A DNA stretch of 64,000 nucleotides from Site-B1 sp963722665 (GCA_963722665.1 CAVRNW010000042.1:1-64000); one strand, 5' to 3'. Counted from the stretch's first letter, positions 11,011 through 19,283 are shown. Notes: generated from the sequence alone by a model not told the origin. Numbers and translations are program-made.

Positions 11011-11919
11011 TTGATGTTATCTCGTAACCAAAAAGACATGCTGATAAAATTCTTTAGCATGTTTTCTGTTGTTAGAGGTTATAATATCCTAATAGTTGTT
11101 ATAGCGCAATATTTGGCATCCATATATATAATGGCTCATGATAGGCCATTGGGAGAAGTAGTTTTTGATCTTAATTTATTTTTTTTAGTATTAGCCTCAT
11201 CCACAACAATAGCGGGAGGTTATATTATTAACAGCTTTTATGATTCAGAAAAAGATCTGATCAATCGGCCAAATAAAACTATGTTGGATGGGCTTGTTAG
11301 TCAGAATACAAAATTGACCTTCTATTTCATTCTTAACTTTATGGCGGCTATATTGGCTAGCTATGTTTCTTTTAGGGCTGTTGTTTTCTTTTCACTTTAT
11401 ATTTTTGGTATATGGCTTTATTCTCATAAACTTAAAAAACTGCCTATAATAGGTAATTTAACCTCTGCCATTCTTGCAATTACACCATTCTTTGCCATTT
11501 TCTTGTATTACAAGAATTTTGAAGTCGTAATTTTTGTGCATGCTATCTTTTTATTTTTAATCATTTCTATGAGGGAGTTGACAAAGGATCTGGAAAATAT
11601 CAAAGGAGATTTAGCTCTCAATTATCAGACAGTGCCTGTGGTCTATGGTGTGAAGGCTTCAAAAATAATGCTCACGATCTTAGTTGTGTTGACCCTTATT
11701 CCAACATATTTTTTAATGAACTACTTTCCAATAGGTAAGATGAATTATTTTTTCTATTTGAGTATTATGCTGTTGTTTACATTTATTGTTTTACTGTGGA
11801 GATCAAGCTCCAAATCACAATTTTTATTCTTACATAATATCCTGAAAATTATAATATTAGCAGGAGTATTTTGTATTCCTTTAATTGATGTTGATTTATT
11901 ATTAAATAGAATTATTTAA
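11011..11919 (+). CDS. UbiA-family prenyltransferase, GGGP-synthase-like
   Basis: A 302-residue membrane protein with about eight or nine helices. Both Asp-rich motifs of UbiA transferases are present: NSFYDSEKDLINRPNK and KDLENIKGDLALNYQTVP. These bind the prenyl diphosphate through magnesium. Relatives in flavobacteria are usually annotated as geranylgeranylglycerol-phosphate geranylgeranyltransferase, the name of an archaeal lipid enzyme. Its position after two mevalonate genes supports an isoprenoid substrate, but the acceptor is unknown. Confidence 0.8.
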   Translation: MMLSRNQKDMLIKFFSMFSVVRGYNILIVVIAQYLASIYIMAHDRPLGEVVFDLNLFFLVLASSTTIAGGYIINSFYDSEKDLINRPNKTMLDGLVSQNTKLTFYFILNFMAAILASYVSFRAVVFFSLYIFGIWLYSHKLKKLPIIGNLTSAILAITPFFAIFLYYKNFEVVIFVHAIFLFLIISMRELTKDLENIKGDLALNYQTVPVVYGVKASKIMLTILVVLTLIPTYFLMNYFPIGKMNYFFYLSIMLLFTFIVLLWRSSSKSQFLFLHNILKIIILAGVFCIPLIDVDLLLNRII

Positions 11920-11922
11920 ATC

Positions 11923-11930
11923 TATCTTTG
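11923..11930 (+). promoter_or_regulatory. Promoter -7 element before the pseudouridine-synthase-like gene
   Basis: TATCTTTG, an exact TAnnTTTG match, lies 14 bases before the start codon at 11945, just after the prenyltransferase stop. Confidence 0.4.
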
Positions 11931-11944
11931 CAAAAAATTTAGTC

Positions 11945-12775
11945 ATGAGTAAAATGCGAGGGGATAAGGGAAAGAAAGAACCTTTTAAAGCAAGAAAAGA
12001 CAGTAAAAAACGATTTTCAAAAGAGAAAGCTCCAGTCAAAAAAACAGCGCCTCAAACAAGATCTTCTTCAGGCGAAATAAGATTAAATAAGTTTATAGCA
12101 AACTCTGGGGTCTGCTCCCGGCGTGAGGCTGATATGCATATAAGTATTGGGGCTGTGACTGTAAATGGCAAAGTAGTTACAGAAATGGGTTTTAAAGTTA
12201 AATTAGATGATGATGTACGATTTGACGGATCAAGGGTCATTCCGGAAAACAAGGTTTATTTGTTACTTAATAAACCTAAAGGTTTTGCTACAACTACAAG
12301 TGAAGGAAAGGGAAGAACAGTGATGGATCTGGTGGCTAACGCAACGAATTCAAAAATAAGCCCTATTGGTCGTCTAGGTAGAAACTCTAAAGGGTTGTTG
12401 TTATTTACTAATGATGAAATTATAGTTGCTAAATTCACTAATTCTAACAAAGGGGTAGCGCGTTTATTTCATCTAGAGTTGGATAAGAATCTAAAATCTG
12501 AAGACCTAAAAAAAATTAGTGAAGGCTTTAAAATAGATGGCAAACTAATTGCAGTAGAGGAAATTAGCTTTATTGATGGTAAGTCTAAAAAAGAAATTGG
12601 GCTTAAGATCAAAAATACCGGGAATACTATTATTCGTACAATATTTAATCATTTTAATTACGATATTATTAGTTTAGACTGTGTTGCAATTGGTCATCTT
12701 ACTAAAAAAGATATTCCTCGTGGGCACTGGAAACACTTAACTGAGCAGGAAATCAACACCTTAAAAATGTTGTAA
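11945..12775 (+). CDS. RsuA/RluB-family pseudouridine-synthase-like protein lacking the catalytic Asp
   Basis: A 276-residue protein: a Lys-rich tail (residues 1-45), an S4 RNA-binding domain (RLNKFIANSGVCSRREAD) and a pseudouridine synthase domain (LLLNKPKGFATTTSEGKGRTV). In active family members the motif GRLD holds the catalytic Asp; here it reads IGRLGRNSKGLLLFTNDE, with Gly at the Asp position (codon GGT) and Ser-Lys after it. The domain is otherwise intact and ends with LTKKDIPRGHWKHLTEQE as in the family. Either it binds RNA without modifying it or the change is a base-call error (GAT to GGT). It seems a diverged relative of RluB. Confidence 0.8.
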   Translation: MSKMRGDKGKKEPFKARKDSKKRFSKEKAPVKKTAPQTRSSSGEIRLNKFIANSGVCSRREADMHISIGAVTVNGKVVTEMGFKVKLDDDVRFDGSRVIPENKVYLLLNKPKGFATTTSEGKGRTVMDLVANATNSKISPIGRLGRNSKGLLLFTNDEIIVAKFTNSNKGVARLFHLELDKNLKSEDLKKISEGFKIDGKLIAVEEISFIDGKSKKEIGLKIKNTGNTIIRTIFNHFNYDIISLDCVAIGHLTKKDIPRGHWKHLTEQEINTLKML

Positions 12776-13101
12776 CCCGTTATTTTACTAAAAATTTTAA
12801 AAAAAAATCCTTGAAATTAAATTTTTTGTATTTCATTTGTATTGAATATAGCTAAACAAATTGAAACCTGTTTTTATGTTCGGGCTTTTGAAAATTAGGG
12901 AGTCAAATTCAAAAGCAACTTATAGATTAAGTAACCGAATTTTAGAGCTAACTTCCGTTCTCACAATTTATGCCAGCCAGCATAACAATGGTTTTATACC
13001 CACAACTCAAAGTCAAATCCAAATTTGAAAAGTATTTATTGTTAGAGTTTTAAAACAAAAGTTTTTTTGTTTTTCCAAAAATTAATCTCAATTATATAAT
13101 A
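12776..13101 (+). other. Long leader region upstream of the polyamine operon
   Basis: This 326-base gap holds a candidate 50-codon reading frame (12876-13028) and a hairpin with 9-bp perfect arms, GCTTTTGAA at 12884-12892 and TTCAAAAGC at 12908-12916. The remainder is AT-rich and I see no clear terminator or exact promoter match. Confidence 0.5.
12876..13028 (+). CDS. Candidate 50-residue upstream ORF of the arginine decarboxylase gene
   Basis: ATG at 12876 opens 50 codons with protein-like composition, beginning MFGLLKIRESNSKATYRL and containing LELTSVLTIYASQHNNGF. The stop lies 73 bases before the arginine decarboxylase start. A +1 shift near 13020 would extend it to KFEKYLLLEF. It could be a small gene, a leader peptide that senses arginine or polyamines, or the remnant of a longer gene. 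I do not recognise the sequence. Confidence 0.35.
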   Translation: MFGLLKIRESNSKATYRLSNRILELTSVLTIYASQHNNGFIPTTQSQIQI

Positions 13102-14572
13102 ATGAATACTAAATATATAGATCTAATAAATCAGACATTTTATTTCCCACAAGAGGAATTTAAGCTCGAAAACAAGAGTTTGCACTTTCATGATATTGAT
13201 CTGATGAAACTTATTGAGGAATATGGAGCACCTCTAAAATTTACTTATTTACCTCAGATTTCCAATAACATCAACAGGGCAAAAAAATGGTTCCATAATG
13301 CCTTTAAAAAACACAATTACCAAGGGAAGTATTTGTATAGCTATTGTACGAAAAGTTCTCATTTTAAGCATGTTTTTGATGAAGCGTTTAAAAACGATAT
13401 ACACATCGAAACATCTTCTGCTTTTGATATTAATATTGTGGAGACATTAAAAAAAGAAGGAAAGATCAATAACAATACTTATGTTCTTTGCAACGGATTT
13501 AAACGTGCGAAATACATTTCCAATATAGCTAATTTGATAAATAGTGGGCATAAGAACTGCATCCCTATAATAGATAACTATGAAGAATTGAGCCTGTTGT
13601 CAAATGAGACCAGTAAAAAATTTAATATTGGTATTCGAATTGCTTCAGAAGAAGAACCAAAATTTGAATTTTACACTTCCAGATTGGGCATTGGCTATAA
13701 AAATATTGTTCCGTTTTATAAGGACCAGATCCAGAATAATAAGAAAGTTAAGTTAAAAATGCTCCATTTCTTTATTAATACGGGTATTAGGGATAATGCC
13801 TATTATTGGAACGAGCTAACTAAATGTTTAAAGGTTTATACCAACCTTAAAAAAATATGTCCCGAACTGGATAGTTTAAATATTGGAGGAGGATTTCCAA
13901 TAAAAAATTCTTTAGCCTTTGAATTTGATTATCAGTATTTGGTCGATGAAATAGTTAATCAAATTAAAGAGGTTTGTGAAGAAGAAGGAGTTGATGTGCC
14001 AAATATTTTTACTGAATTTGGCAGCTTTACTGTTGGAGAAAGCGGAGGTGCTATTTATGAAGTTTTATATCAAAAACAACAAAACGACAGAGAGAAATGG
14101 AATATGATAAATTCCTCGTTCATAACAACTTTACCAGATTCATGGGCCATAAACAAACGTTTTATTATGCTCCCAATAAATCGCTGGCATGAAACTTATG
14201 AGCGTGTTTTGCTGGGTGGATTAACTTGTGATAGTGATGATTATTACAATAGTGAGCAACATATGAATGCCATTTATTTGCCTAAATATAATAAAGATAA
14301 ACCTCTATATATTGGCTTTTTTAATACTGGTGCCTATCAGGAATCCATTGGTGGCTATGGAGGCTTACAACACTGCCTAATTCCCGCACCAAAACATATT
14401 TTAATCGATAAGGATGAAGAAGGTAATATTGTGATCAAGAGTATTTAGGGAGCAACAAACTAGTGAAGATTTTCTTAAAATATTGGGTTACAATCAAGTT
14501 GATGAACATAGATCAACAAAAATTAATAAATTATCAAGCCGTGAATCGGAAATAAATAAAATCAGTCTTTAA
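13102..14572 (+). CDS. speA: Arginine decarboxylase (alanine-racemase fold), C-terminal frameshift
   Basis: The open frame from 13102 to 14448 gives 448 residues of a fold-III PLP decarboxylase. The PLP lysine is in SYCTKSS; CDSDDYY carries the active-site Cys and Asp; NIGGGFPIKNS is the phosphate-binding loop. The enzyme makes agmatine from arginine and is followed by agmatinase. The frame stops at IVIKSI, but a one-base shift near 14436-14448 opens FREQQTSEDFLKILGYN, a C-terminus I recognise from flavobacterial homologues, running to TAA at 14570-14572. The true protein is therefore probably about 490 residues. Confidence 0.88.
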
Positions 14573-14582
14573 ATTAATTATA

Positions 14583-15521
14583 ATGAAAACCAAAACGTAT
14601 GCTGGTATTCCAGAAGAATTTGCCAGATTAGAAAACGCAAAAATTGTACTAATTCCAGTTCCTTATGATGGAACAAGCACATGGCAGAAAGGAGCAGATA
14701 AAGGTCCTGAAGCATTCTTAAATGCTTCTGAAAATATGGAACTTTATGATATTGAAACAGATACCGAAGTATATAAACAGGGTGTATTTTTAGCAGAACC
14801 TGTTACAGAGAATACGTCTCCTGATGCTATGGTAAGCGCTGTGCATAAGGCTACAAAAGAGTATATTAAAAAGAACAAATTTGTAACTATTTTTGGAGGT
14901 GAGCATTCAATTTCTATTGGGACAATACGTGCTTTTAATGAACATTTTAACAGTCTTACTGTATTGCATATTGATGCGCATGCCGATCTTAGAAAAGAAT
15001 ATGATGGATCCAAATTCAATCATGCCTGTGCAGTTTACGAAGCAAGTCAAAATACTAATTTGATTCAGGTTGGTATTAGATCCATGGATTTGATTGAAAA
15101 AACCATTATGGAGGAGGAAAAGACCTATTTTGCACATGAAATGGCATTGGACGATACCTGGATGGACTCTGCAATTGACCAAATGACCGACAATGTGTTT
15201 ATTACATTCGATCTGGATGCATTAGATCCCTCTATTATGCCATCAACAGGCACGCCTGAACCCGGCGGACTATTGTGGTTTGAGACCTTGGAATTTTTAA
15301 AACAAGTGTTCACAGAAAAAAATGTGGTAGGTTTTGATATTGTGGAATTGTGTCCGAATTCAAAAGCAAAAGCATCTGATTTCGTTGCAGCCAAATTATA
15401 TTATAAAATGCTAAGCTATAAATTCTTAGATGAGAAAATAGATGATGAATTTGATAATACTTATGACAGTTCAAAGCAAAAGGTAAATCCGACTAAATTC
15501 GACGAGGATGAGGACTACTAA
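14583..15521 (+). CDS. speB: Agmatinase
   Basis: A 312-residue ureohydrolase with all manganese-binding motifs: FGGEHSIS, HIDAHADLRKEY and FDLDALDPSIMPSTGTPEPGG. It hydrolyses agmatine to putrescine and urea. It starts 10 bases after the extended arginine decarboxylase stop, and its last 14 bases overlap the next gene, so the three form a tight operon. The C-terminus ends in an acidic tail (FDEDEDY). Confidence 0.92.
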   Translation: MKTKTYAGIPEEFARLENAKIVLIPVPYDGTSTWQKGADKGPEAFLNASENMELYDIETDTEVYKQGVFLAEPVTENTSPDAMVSAVHKATKEYIKKNKFVTIFGGEHSISIGTIRAFNEHFNSLTVLHIDAHADLRKEYDGSKFNHACAVYEASQNTNLIQVGIRSMDLIEKTIMEEEKTYFAHEMALDDTWMDSAIDQMTDNVFITFDLDALDPSIMPSTGTPEPGGLLWFETLEFLKQVFTEKNVVGFDIVELCPNSKAKASDFVAAKLYYKMLSYKFLDEKIDDEFDNTYDSSKQKVNPTKFDEDEDY

Positions 15522-16485
15522 AGGTGCTATCTCAAATTTTATTGAGAAATACTACTTGCATTTTAATGCGGCAGCTTTGGTTGATGCAGCAAAGGGCTAT
15601 GAAGCACAATTAAATTCCGGAGCAAAAATGCTAGTGTCCTTGGCCGGCGCGATGAGTACAGCAGAATTGGGTAAGATATTTGCCGAAATTATCCGACAGG
15701 ATAAGGTTCAGATCATTTCCTGTACTGGTGCTAATCTTGAAGAGGATATCATGAATTTAGTGGCACATTCGCATTATAAAAGAGTGCCGAATTATCGGGA
15801 TCTGACACCAAAAGATGAATGGGATCTATTGGAAAAAGGATTGAACCGTGTGACTGATACTTGTATTCCGGAAGAAGAAGCGTTTAGAAGACTACAAAAA
15901 CATATTCATAAAATATGGAAAGATGCTGAAGCTAATGGTGAGCGTTACTTTCCGCATGAATTTATGTATAAAATGCTTTTGTCCGGTGTACTGGAAGAAC
16001 ATTATGAAATAGATCTAAAAGATTCCTGGATGTACGCTGCAGCAGAAAAGAATTTGCCTATCATAGTCCCTGGATGGGAGGACAGTACTATGGGTAATAT
16101 TTTTGCCAGCTATGTACTTAAAGGAGAATTAAAGGCAAGTACTATGAAATCAGGTATAGAATATATGACCTTTTTGGCCGATTGGTACACCGATAATTCC
16201 AAAAATGGTATTGGATTTTTCCAAATTGGAGGAGGTATAGCCGGAGATTTTCCAATTTGTGTCGTACCAATGCTTTATCAGGATATGGAACGAACTGACA
16301 CTCCTTTCTGGAGTTATTTTTGCCAGATAAGTGATTCAACAACCAGTTATGGATCCTATTCGGGAGCAGTTCCAAACGAAAAAATTACCTGGGGTAAACT
16401 GGATATAGATACTCCTAAATTTATAATTGAAAGTGATGCAACCATAGTTGCACCATTGATATTCGCTTATTTATTAGACATGTAA
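15508..16485 (+). CDS. Deoxyhypusine-synthase-like protein without the canonical catalytic Lys
   Basis: A 325-residue homologue of deoxyhypusine synthase: MLVSLAGAMSTAELG, ISCTGANLEEDIMN and the C-terminal ITWGKLDIDTPKF match the NAD-binding fold. In the eukaryotic enzyme GGG is followed by VVKHH with the lysine that carries the aminobutyl group; here the segment reads GGGIAGDFPICV with no lysine. Bacteria do not have eIF5A hypusine, and a homologue in Anabaena is needed for homospermidine synthesis. With arginine decarboxylase and agmatinase upstream, a role in making homospermidine or another aminobutylated amine from putrescine is plausible. The start overlaps speB by 14 bases. Confidence 0.8.
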   Translation: MRTTKGAISNFIEKYYLHFNAAALVDAAKGYEAQLNSGAKMLVSLAGAMSTAELGKIFAEIIRQDKVQIISCTGANLEEDIMNLVAHSHYKRVPNYRDLTPKDEWDLLEKGLNRVTDTCIPEEEAFRRLQKHIHKIWKDAEANGERYFPHEFMYKMLLSGVLEEHYEIDLKDSWMYAAAEKNLPIIVPGWEDSTMGNIFASYVLKGELKASTMKSGIEYMTFLADWYTDNSKNGIGFFQIGGGIAGDFPICVVPMLYQDMERTDTPFWSYFCQISDSTTSYGSYSGAVPNEKITWGKLDIDTPKFIIESDATIVAPLIFAYLLDM

Positions 16486-16496
16486 CCAACTTAATA

Positions 16497-16805
16497 ATGA
16501 TACGTAAAATTGTAGATTTTCAAAAATTAAACGAAGATATATTGGATCTTCTGGTAGAAAAATTCCCTGATGGATACGATGATTCAGATATCATTTCCTT
16601 TAGGAATGCCAATAATGAAATAGTTGAAGCCGTAGAAGTAAGGACGGATGATACTATTTATTTAGTAAAAGTAGGTAAACGATTAGTGCAGGCAATGGAG
16701 GATCATGATGAGGATGATGTTGAAGATGATGACATTCCTGATCCTGATTCGGGAGATGTCGACTTTGATGAAGTTGAAACGGACGAAGACGAGGATATGG
16801 ATTAA
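16497..16805 (+). CDS. Small protein with a strongly acidic tail
   Basis: A 102-residue protein. The first 70 residues form a compact domain (MIRKIVDFQKLNEDILDLL ... VEVRTDDTIYLVKVG), and the last 33 are almost entirely Asp and Glu. It lies 11 bases after the deoxyhypusine-synthase-like gene and probably belongs to the polyamine operon. Homologues in flavobacteria are sometimes annotated as DNA primase, but no primase motif is visible. I do not know its function. Confidence 0.7.
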   Translation: MIRKIVDFQKLNEDILDLLVEKFPDGYDDSDIISFRNANNEIVEAVEVRTDDTIYLVKVGKRLVQAMEDHDEDDVEDDDIPDPDSGDVDFDEVETDEDEDMD

Positions 16806-16816
16806 ATTTTATCAAG

Positions 16817-17047
16817 ATGGAAAAGGCTGTTTTTAAAAGATATGAAGATGGTTATTATACCTTCTTGTTTGATTCCGGATTGGAAATGATCTTTGAGGAA
16901 GTACGTCCAAAAGTGCTGCACCAATATGATCTAAAAAATGATACAGCTCTCGTTGGAAAACCCTTCGAGATTTCATTTGTCGAAATTTTTGATGATGATG
17001 ATGACGATTTTTTAATTTACAGAATAGAAAGTTTACAACTAATTTAA
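16817..17047 (+). CDS. Small cytoplasmic protein, paralogue of the secreted protein at 17.7 kb
   Basis: A 76-residue protein without a signal peptide. Its core YDLKNDTALVGKPFEISF aligns with FDLDSEALVGAKFEVTY in the secreted protein at 17696-18046, and flanking positions also agree (GYYTFLFD with GYNFIYLD; IESLQ with ITSLK). An Asp run (DDDDDD) interrupts it near residue 60. It follows the acidic protein by 11 bases. The function is unknown to me. Confidence 0.65.
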   Translation: MEKAVFKRYEDGYYTFLFDSGLEMIFEEVRPKVLHQYDLKNDTALVGKPFEISFVEIFDDDDDDFLIYRIESLQLI

Positions 17048-17057
17048 AATCTTGTAT

Positions 17058-17471
17058 ATGAGTACATCATTTCACATATCGTTACCATGTAACGATGTAA
17101 AGGCAACCAAAAACTTTTATAAATATGTTATTGGAGGAACCTTAGGACGCTTTAATGATAATTGGGTAGATGTAAATCTTTTTGGACATCAACTTACATT
17201 CACTAAGGCCGGAAAATTCGATTTTAATAATCCAAATTATGTTTTTGAGGGTAAAATCTTGCCATCCTTCCATTTTGGGATTATTATGGAAAAGAAAAAC
17301 TGGGAAGAGGTCTATACGAGGCTGAAAGCTCAAAAACTGAAATTGGTAAATAAGGCTACTTTTTTAAAAGGACAGCCGGGAGAACACTCATCTTTCTATG
17401 TGAAGGATCCTAATGAATATATGCTTGAATTTAAGTGTTTTAAGGATTCTAAAGAAATCTTTAATAAATGA
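17058..17471 (+). CDS. VOC-family (glyoxalase/dioxygenase fold) protein
   Basis: About 137 residues with the vicinal-oxygen-chelate fold: FHISLPCNDVKATKNFYKYV at the start and HSSFYVKDPNEYMLEFKCF at the end, including a metal-binding His and the terminal Glu. The ATG at 17058 is preferred over a TTG at 17052 because the fold begins right after it. VOC proteins include lyases and dioxygenases; the substrate here is unknown. It is the last same-strand gene of the polyamine series. Confidence 0.8.
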   Translation: MSTSFHISLPCNDVKATKNFYKYVIGGTLGRFNDNWVDVNLFGHQLTFTKAGKFDFNNPNYVFEGKILPSFHFGIIMEKKNWEEVYTRLKAQKLKLVNKATFLKGQPGEHSSFYVKDPNEYMLEFKCFKDSKEIFNK

Positions 17472-17695
17472 AGCTAAGAATTGTTTTTCAATAGATCTTT
17501 TTTTTCAATCGGTTATTGATTATTTAATTGGATTTATCACTAAATTTATATAATCTTTATTGTGGTTTATGACATATTTAGCTAAATTTTAACCACGCGT
17601 AATCTCTTTAATGATAGAGATTTACAAAGCATTCGGGCTTGAATGTGGTAAAACTCCGAAAAAAATACTCTTATTAACTTAATTAATAATTTATT
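17472..17695 (+). other. Possibly structured leader before the small secreted protein gene
   Basis: This 224-base gap contains two adjacent potential hairpins: GTGGTT/AACCAC around 17561-17595 enclosing TTTAGCTAAA, and AATCTCT/AGAGATT around 17601-17622. A TTCGGGCTT sequence follows near 17634-17642; the same nine bases occur in the leader upstream of the arginine decarboxylase gene. I cannot assign it to a known RNA family. Confidence 0.3.
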
Positions 17696-18046
17696 ATGAA
17701 AACAAATTCAATAAAATATAGTTTAATTGTTTTATTAATGTTTGCAGGATTAACCTCTTTTACTTCTATAAATAGTCAGGATACATCAAAGTTGGTAGGT
17801 GTCTATGATGGACATGAGGTATATGGATATAATTTCATTTATTTGGACCAGAATAAAGATGAAAGAACGATGACCTTTCAAGAAATAGATGAATCTCTTT
17901 TAGATAAATTCGATCTTGACTCAGAAGCCCTGGTAGGAGCTAAATTTGAAGTTACCTATAATACTGCAATTGAAATCGAAATAGACGAAGATGGAACAGA
18001 ATATGAGAATGAAATAAATATTATTACATCCTTAAAGCAAATGTGA
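17696..18046 (+). CDS. Small secreted protein, paralogue of the 76-residue protein
   Basis: A 116-residue protein with a signal peptide (IKYSLIVLLMFAGLTSFTS), so it should be exported to the periplasm. The mature part resembles the cytoplasmic protein at 16817-17047, with the shared core ALVGxxFE and acidic stretches. It is followed by a strong terminator at 18067. The function is unknown to me. Confidence 0.65.
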   Translation: MKTNSIKYSLIVLLMFAGLTSFTSINSQDTSKLVGVYDGHEVYGYNFIYLDQNKDERTMTFQEIDESLLDKFDLDSEALVGAKFEVTYNTAIEIEIDEDGTEYENEINIITSLKQM

Positions 18047-18066
18047 TAAAATAAATGATCTATTAT

Positions 18067-18103
18067 AAAAGAGCACTTGATAAAGTGCTCTTTTCTTTTT
18101 TTT
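18067..18103 (+). terminator. Rho-independent terminator
   Basis: A 12-bp perfect stem, AAAAGAGCACTT/AAGTGCTCTTTT, with a GATA loop is followed by a T-rich run. It ends transcription of the small secreted protein gene. Confidence 0.85.
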
Positions 18104-18183
18104 AAAATCTACTCTTGCATGTTTTAAGCTTCAACAAAATTAGTTTTACCTCTAAATTCCTTATTAAATTAAGTAGTTGAATA

Positions 18184-19194
18184 TTATTTTCTAACTATTA
18201 AAGATAGATCTACGCGTCTTGCCATTTGTTCTGATGTTGCTTCATAATCTATGCCATAATAAACTGTTAAAATACGTGTAGGATGTATTCCTTTTGCAAT
18301 TAAAGTTGTTTTAATTGACTCTGTACGTTGCATGGATAAGTTTTGGTTGAAAATGGGATTTCCTTTGTTGCTTGCAAATCCTTTAACAAGAACATCAATA
18401 TTTTTATGAGCTTTTAATATTGAAACTATTTCGTTTAGCGGTGTGCTGTAAACATTATTTATTGTCTTAGAATTGTTGTCAAAATGAATTGTTTGACTAT
18501 ATAAATTATATTTTTCAGTCAGTATTTCGTAATCTGTTATTGCAGACTCTTTTTTGTTTAATTCATTTTTTAATTCTAATAATTTCTTTTCGATGTTAGA
18601 GAAATCATTAGCATAATTTGGCACATTAGCTGTGTCTTGAGTCATTTTTTTTGTTTCTACAAGTTTATAGATTGAGTCTAATTGTAGTTTGTAAAAATCG
18701 TCATTCGTATTCGTAGTTTTTTCATTTACTGGCAGATTATAATTTTGCTTTGGAACAGGTTCTACGACTGCATTTCTTGAATTGTTTTTTTGTTGCTCAC
18801 TTAAAAGTTTCTGTAAACGGTCAATTTTATATTCTAAATCTTCAATACTACGTTTTAAATACACATCATCTTCCTTATATGTATTGGTAACGCTAGTTGT
18901 TGCTGGTTTTATTTTTTTTTCATCAGCCCTTTTATTTAAATTATCAATTAACTGTTTTAAATAAGTAGCTTCAAAATTTTGGTCCCCGGTTATTAATAAT
19001 TCGGGATTGTTTAAGTCGTCACTTGTATTATGTGCTAAAATGTTATTTTTTTTCGCCGCAACTATTTTAGATATAATTTGAGTTAGATCAGATTCCGACA
19101 TTCTAATAACACCTTCTTGTTCAATAGATTTTTGAGAAAAAACTGGTGTAATTAAAAAAACGGCTAGAATAATTAATGTCATTTTTATTGTCAT
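18184..19194 (-). CDS. OmpA-like protein with long coiled-coil linker
   Basis: A 336-residue protein with a signal peptide (LIILAVFLITPVFSQ), a central region rich in charged heptads (about residues 85-215, coiled coil) and a C-terminal OmpA-like domain (about 230-335) containing VKGFASNKGNPIFNQNLSMQR and RRVDLSLI. OmpA domains usually bind peptidoglycan. It is divergent from the envelope series at 19348-23793, which suggests a shared process. It has no beta-barrel, so it may link peptidoglycan to another partner. Confidence 0.8.
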   Translation of the reverse strand: MTIKMTLIILAVFLITPVFSQKSIEQEGVIRMSESDLTQIISKIVAAKKNNILAHNTSDDLNNPELLITGDQNFEATYLKQLIDNLNKRADEKKIKPATTSVTNTYKEDDVYLKRSIEDLEYKIDRLQKLLSEQQKNNSRNAVVEPVPKQNYNLPVNEKTTNTNDDFYKLQLDSIYKLVETKKMTQDTANVPNYANDFSNIEKKLLELKNELNKKESAITDYEILTEKYNLYSQTIHFDNNSKTINNVYSTPLNEIVSILKAHKNIDVLVKGFASNKGNPIFNQNLSMQRTESIKTTLIAKGIHPTRILTVYYGIDYEATSEQMARRVDLSLIVRK

Positions 19195-19247
19195 CTCTAT
19201 TTTTATTATTAAAGTGCCTTTTCAATTTATTGAACACCTAAACTATA

Positions 19248-19283
19248 AAAAAGTCACATGCAAAAAATATAATGTGACTTTTT
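19248..19283. other. Strong inverted repeat in the divergent intergenic region
   Basis: Perfect 12-bp arms AAAAAGTCACAT and ATGTGACTTTTT are separated by 12 bases. It looks like a bidirectional terminator but stands between two divergent starts, so it may be an attenuator, an operator or the end of a small RNA. Confidence 0.6.
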
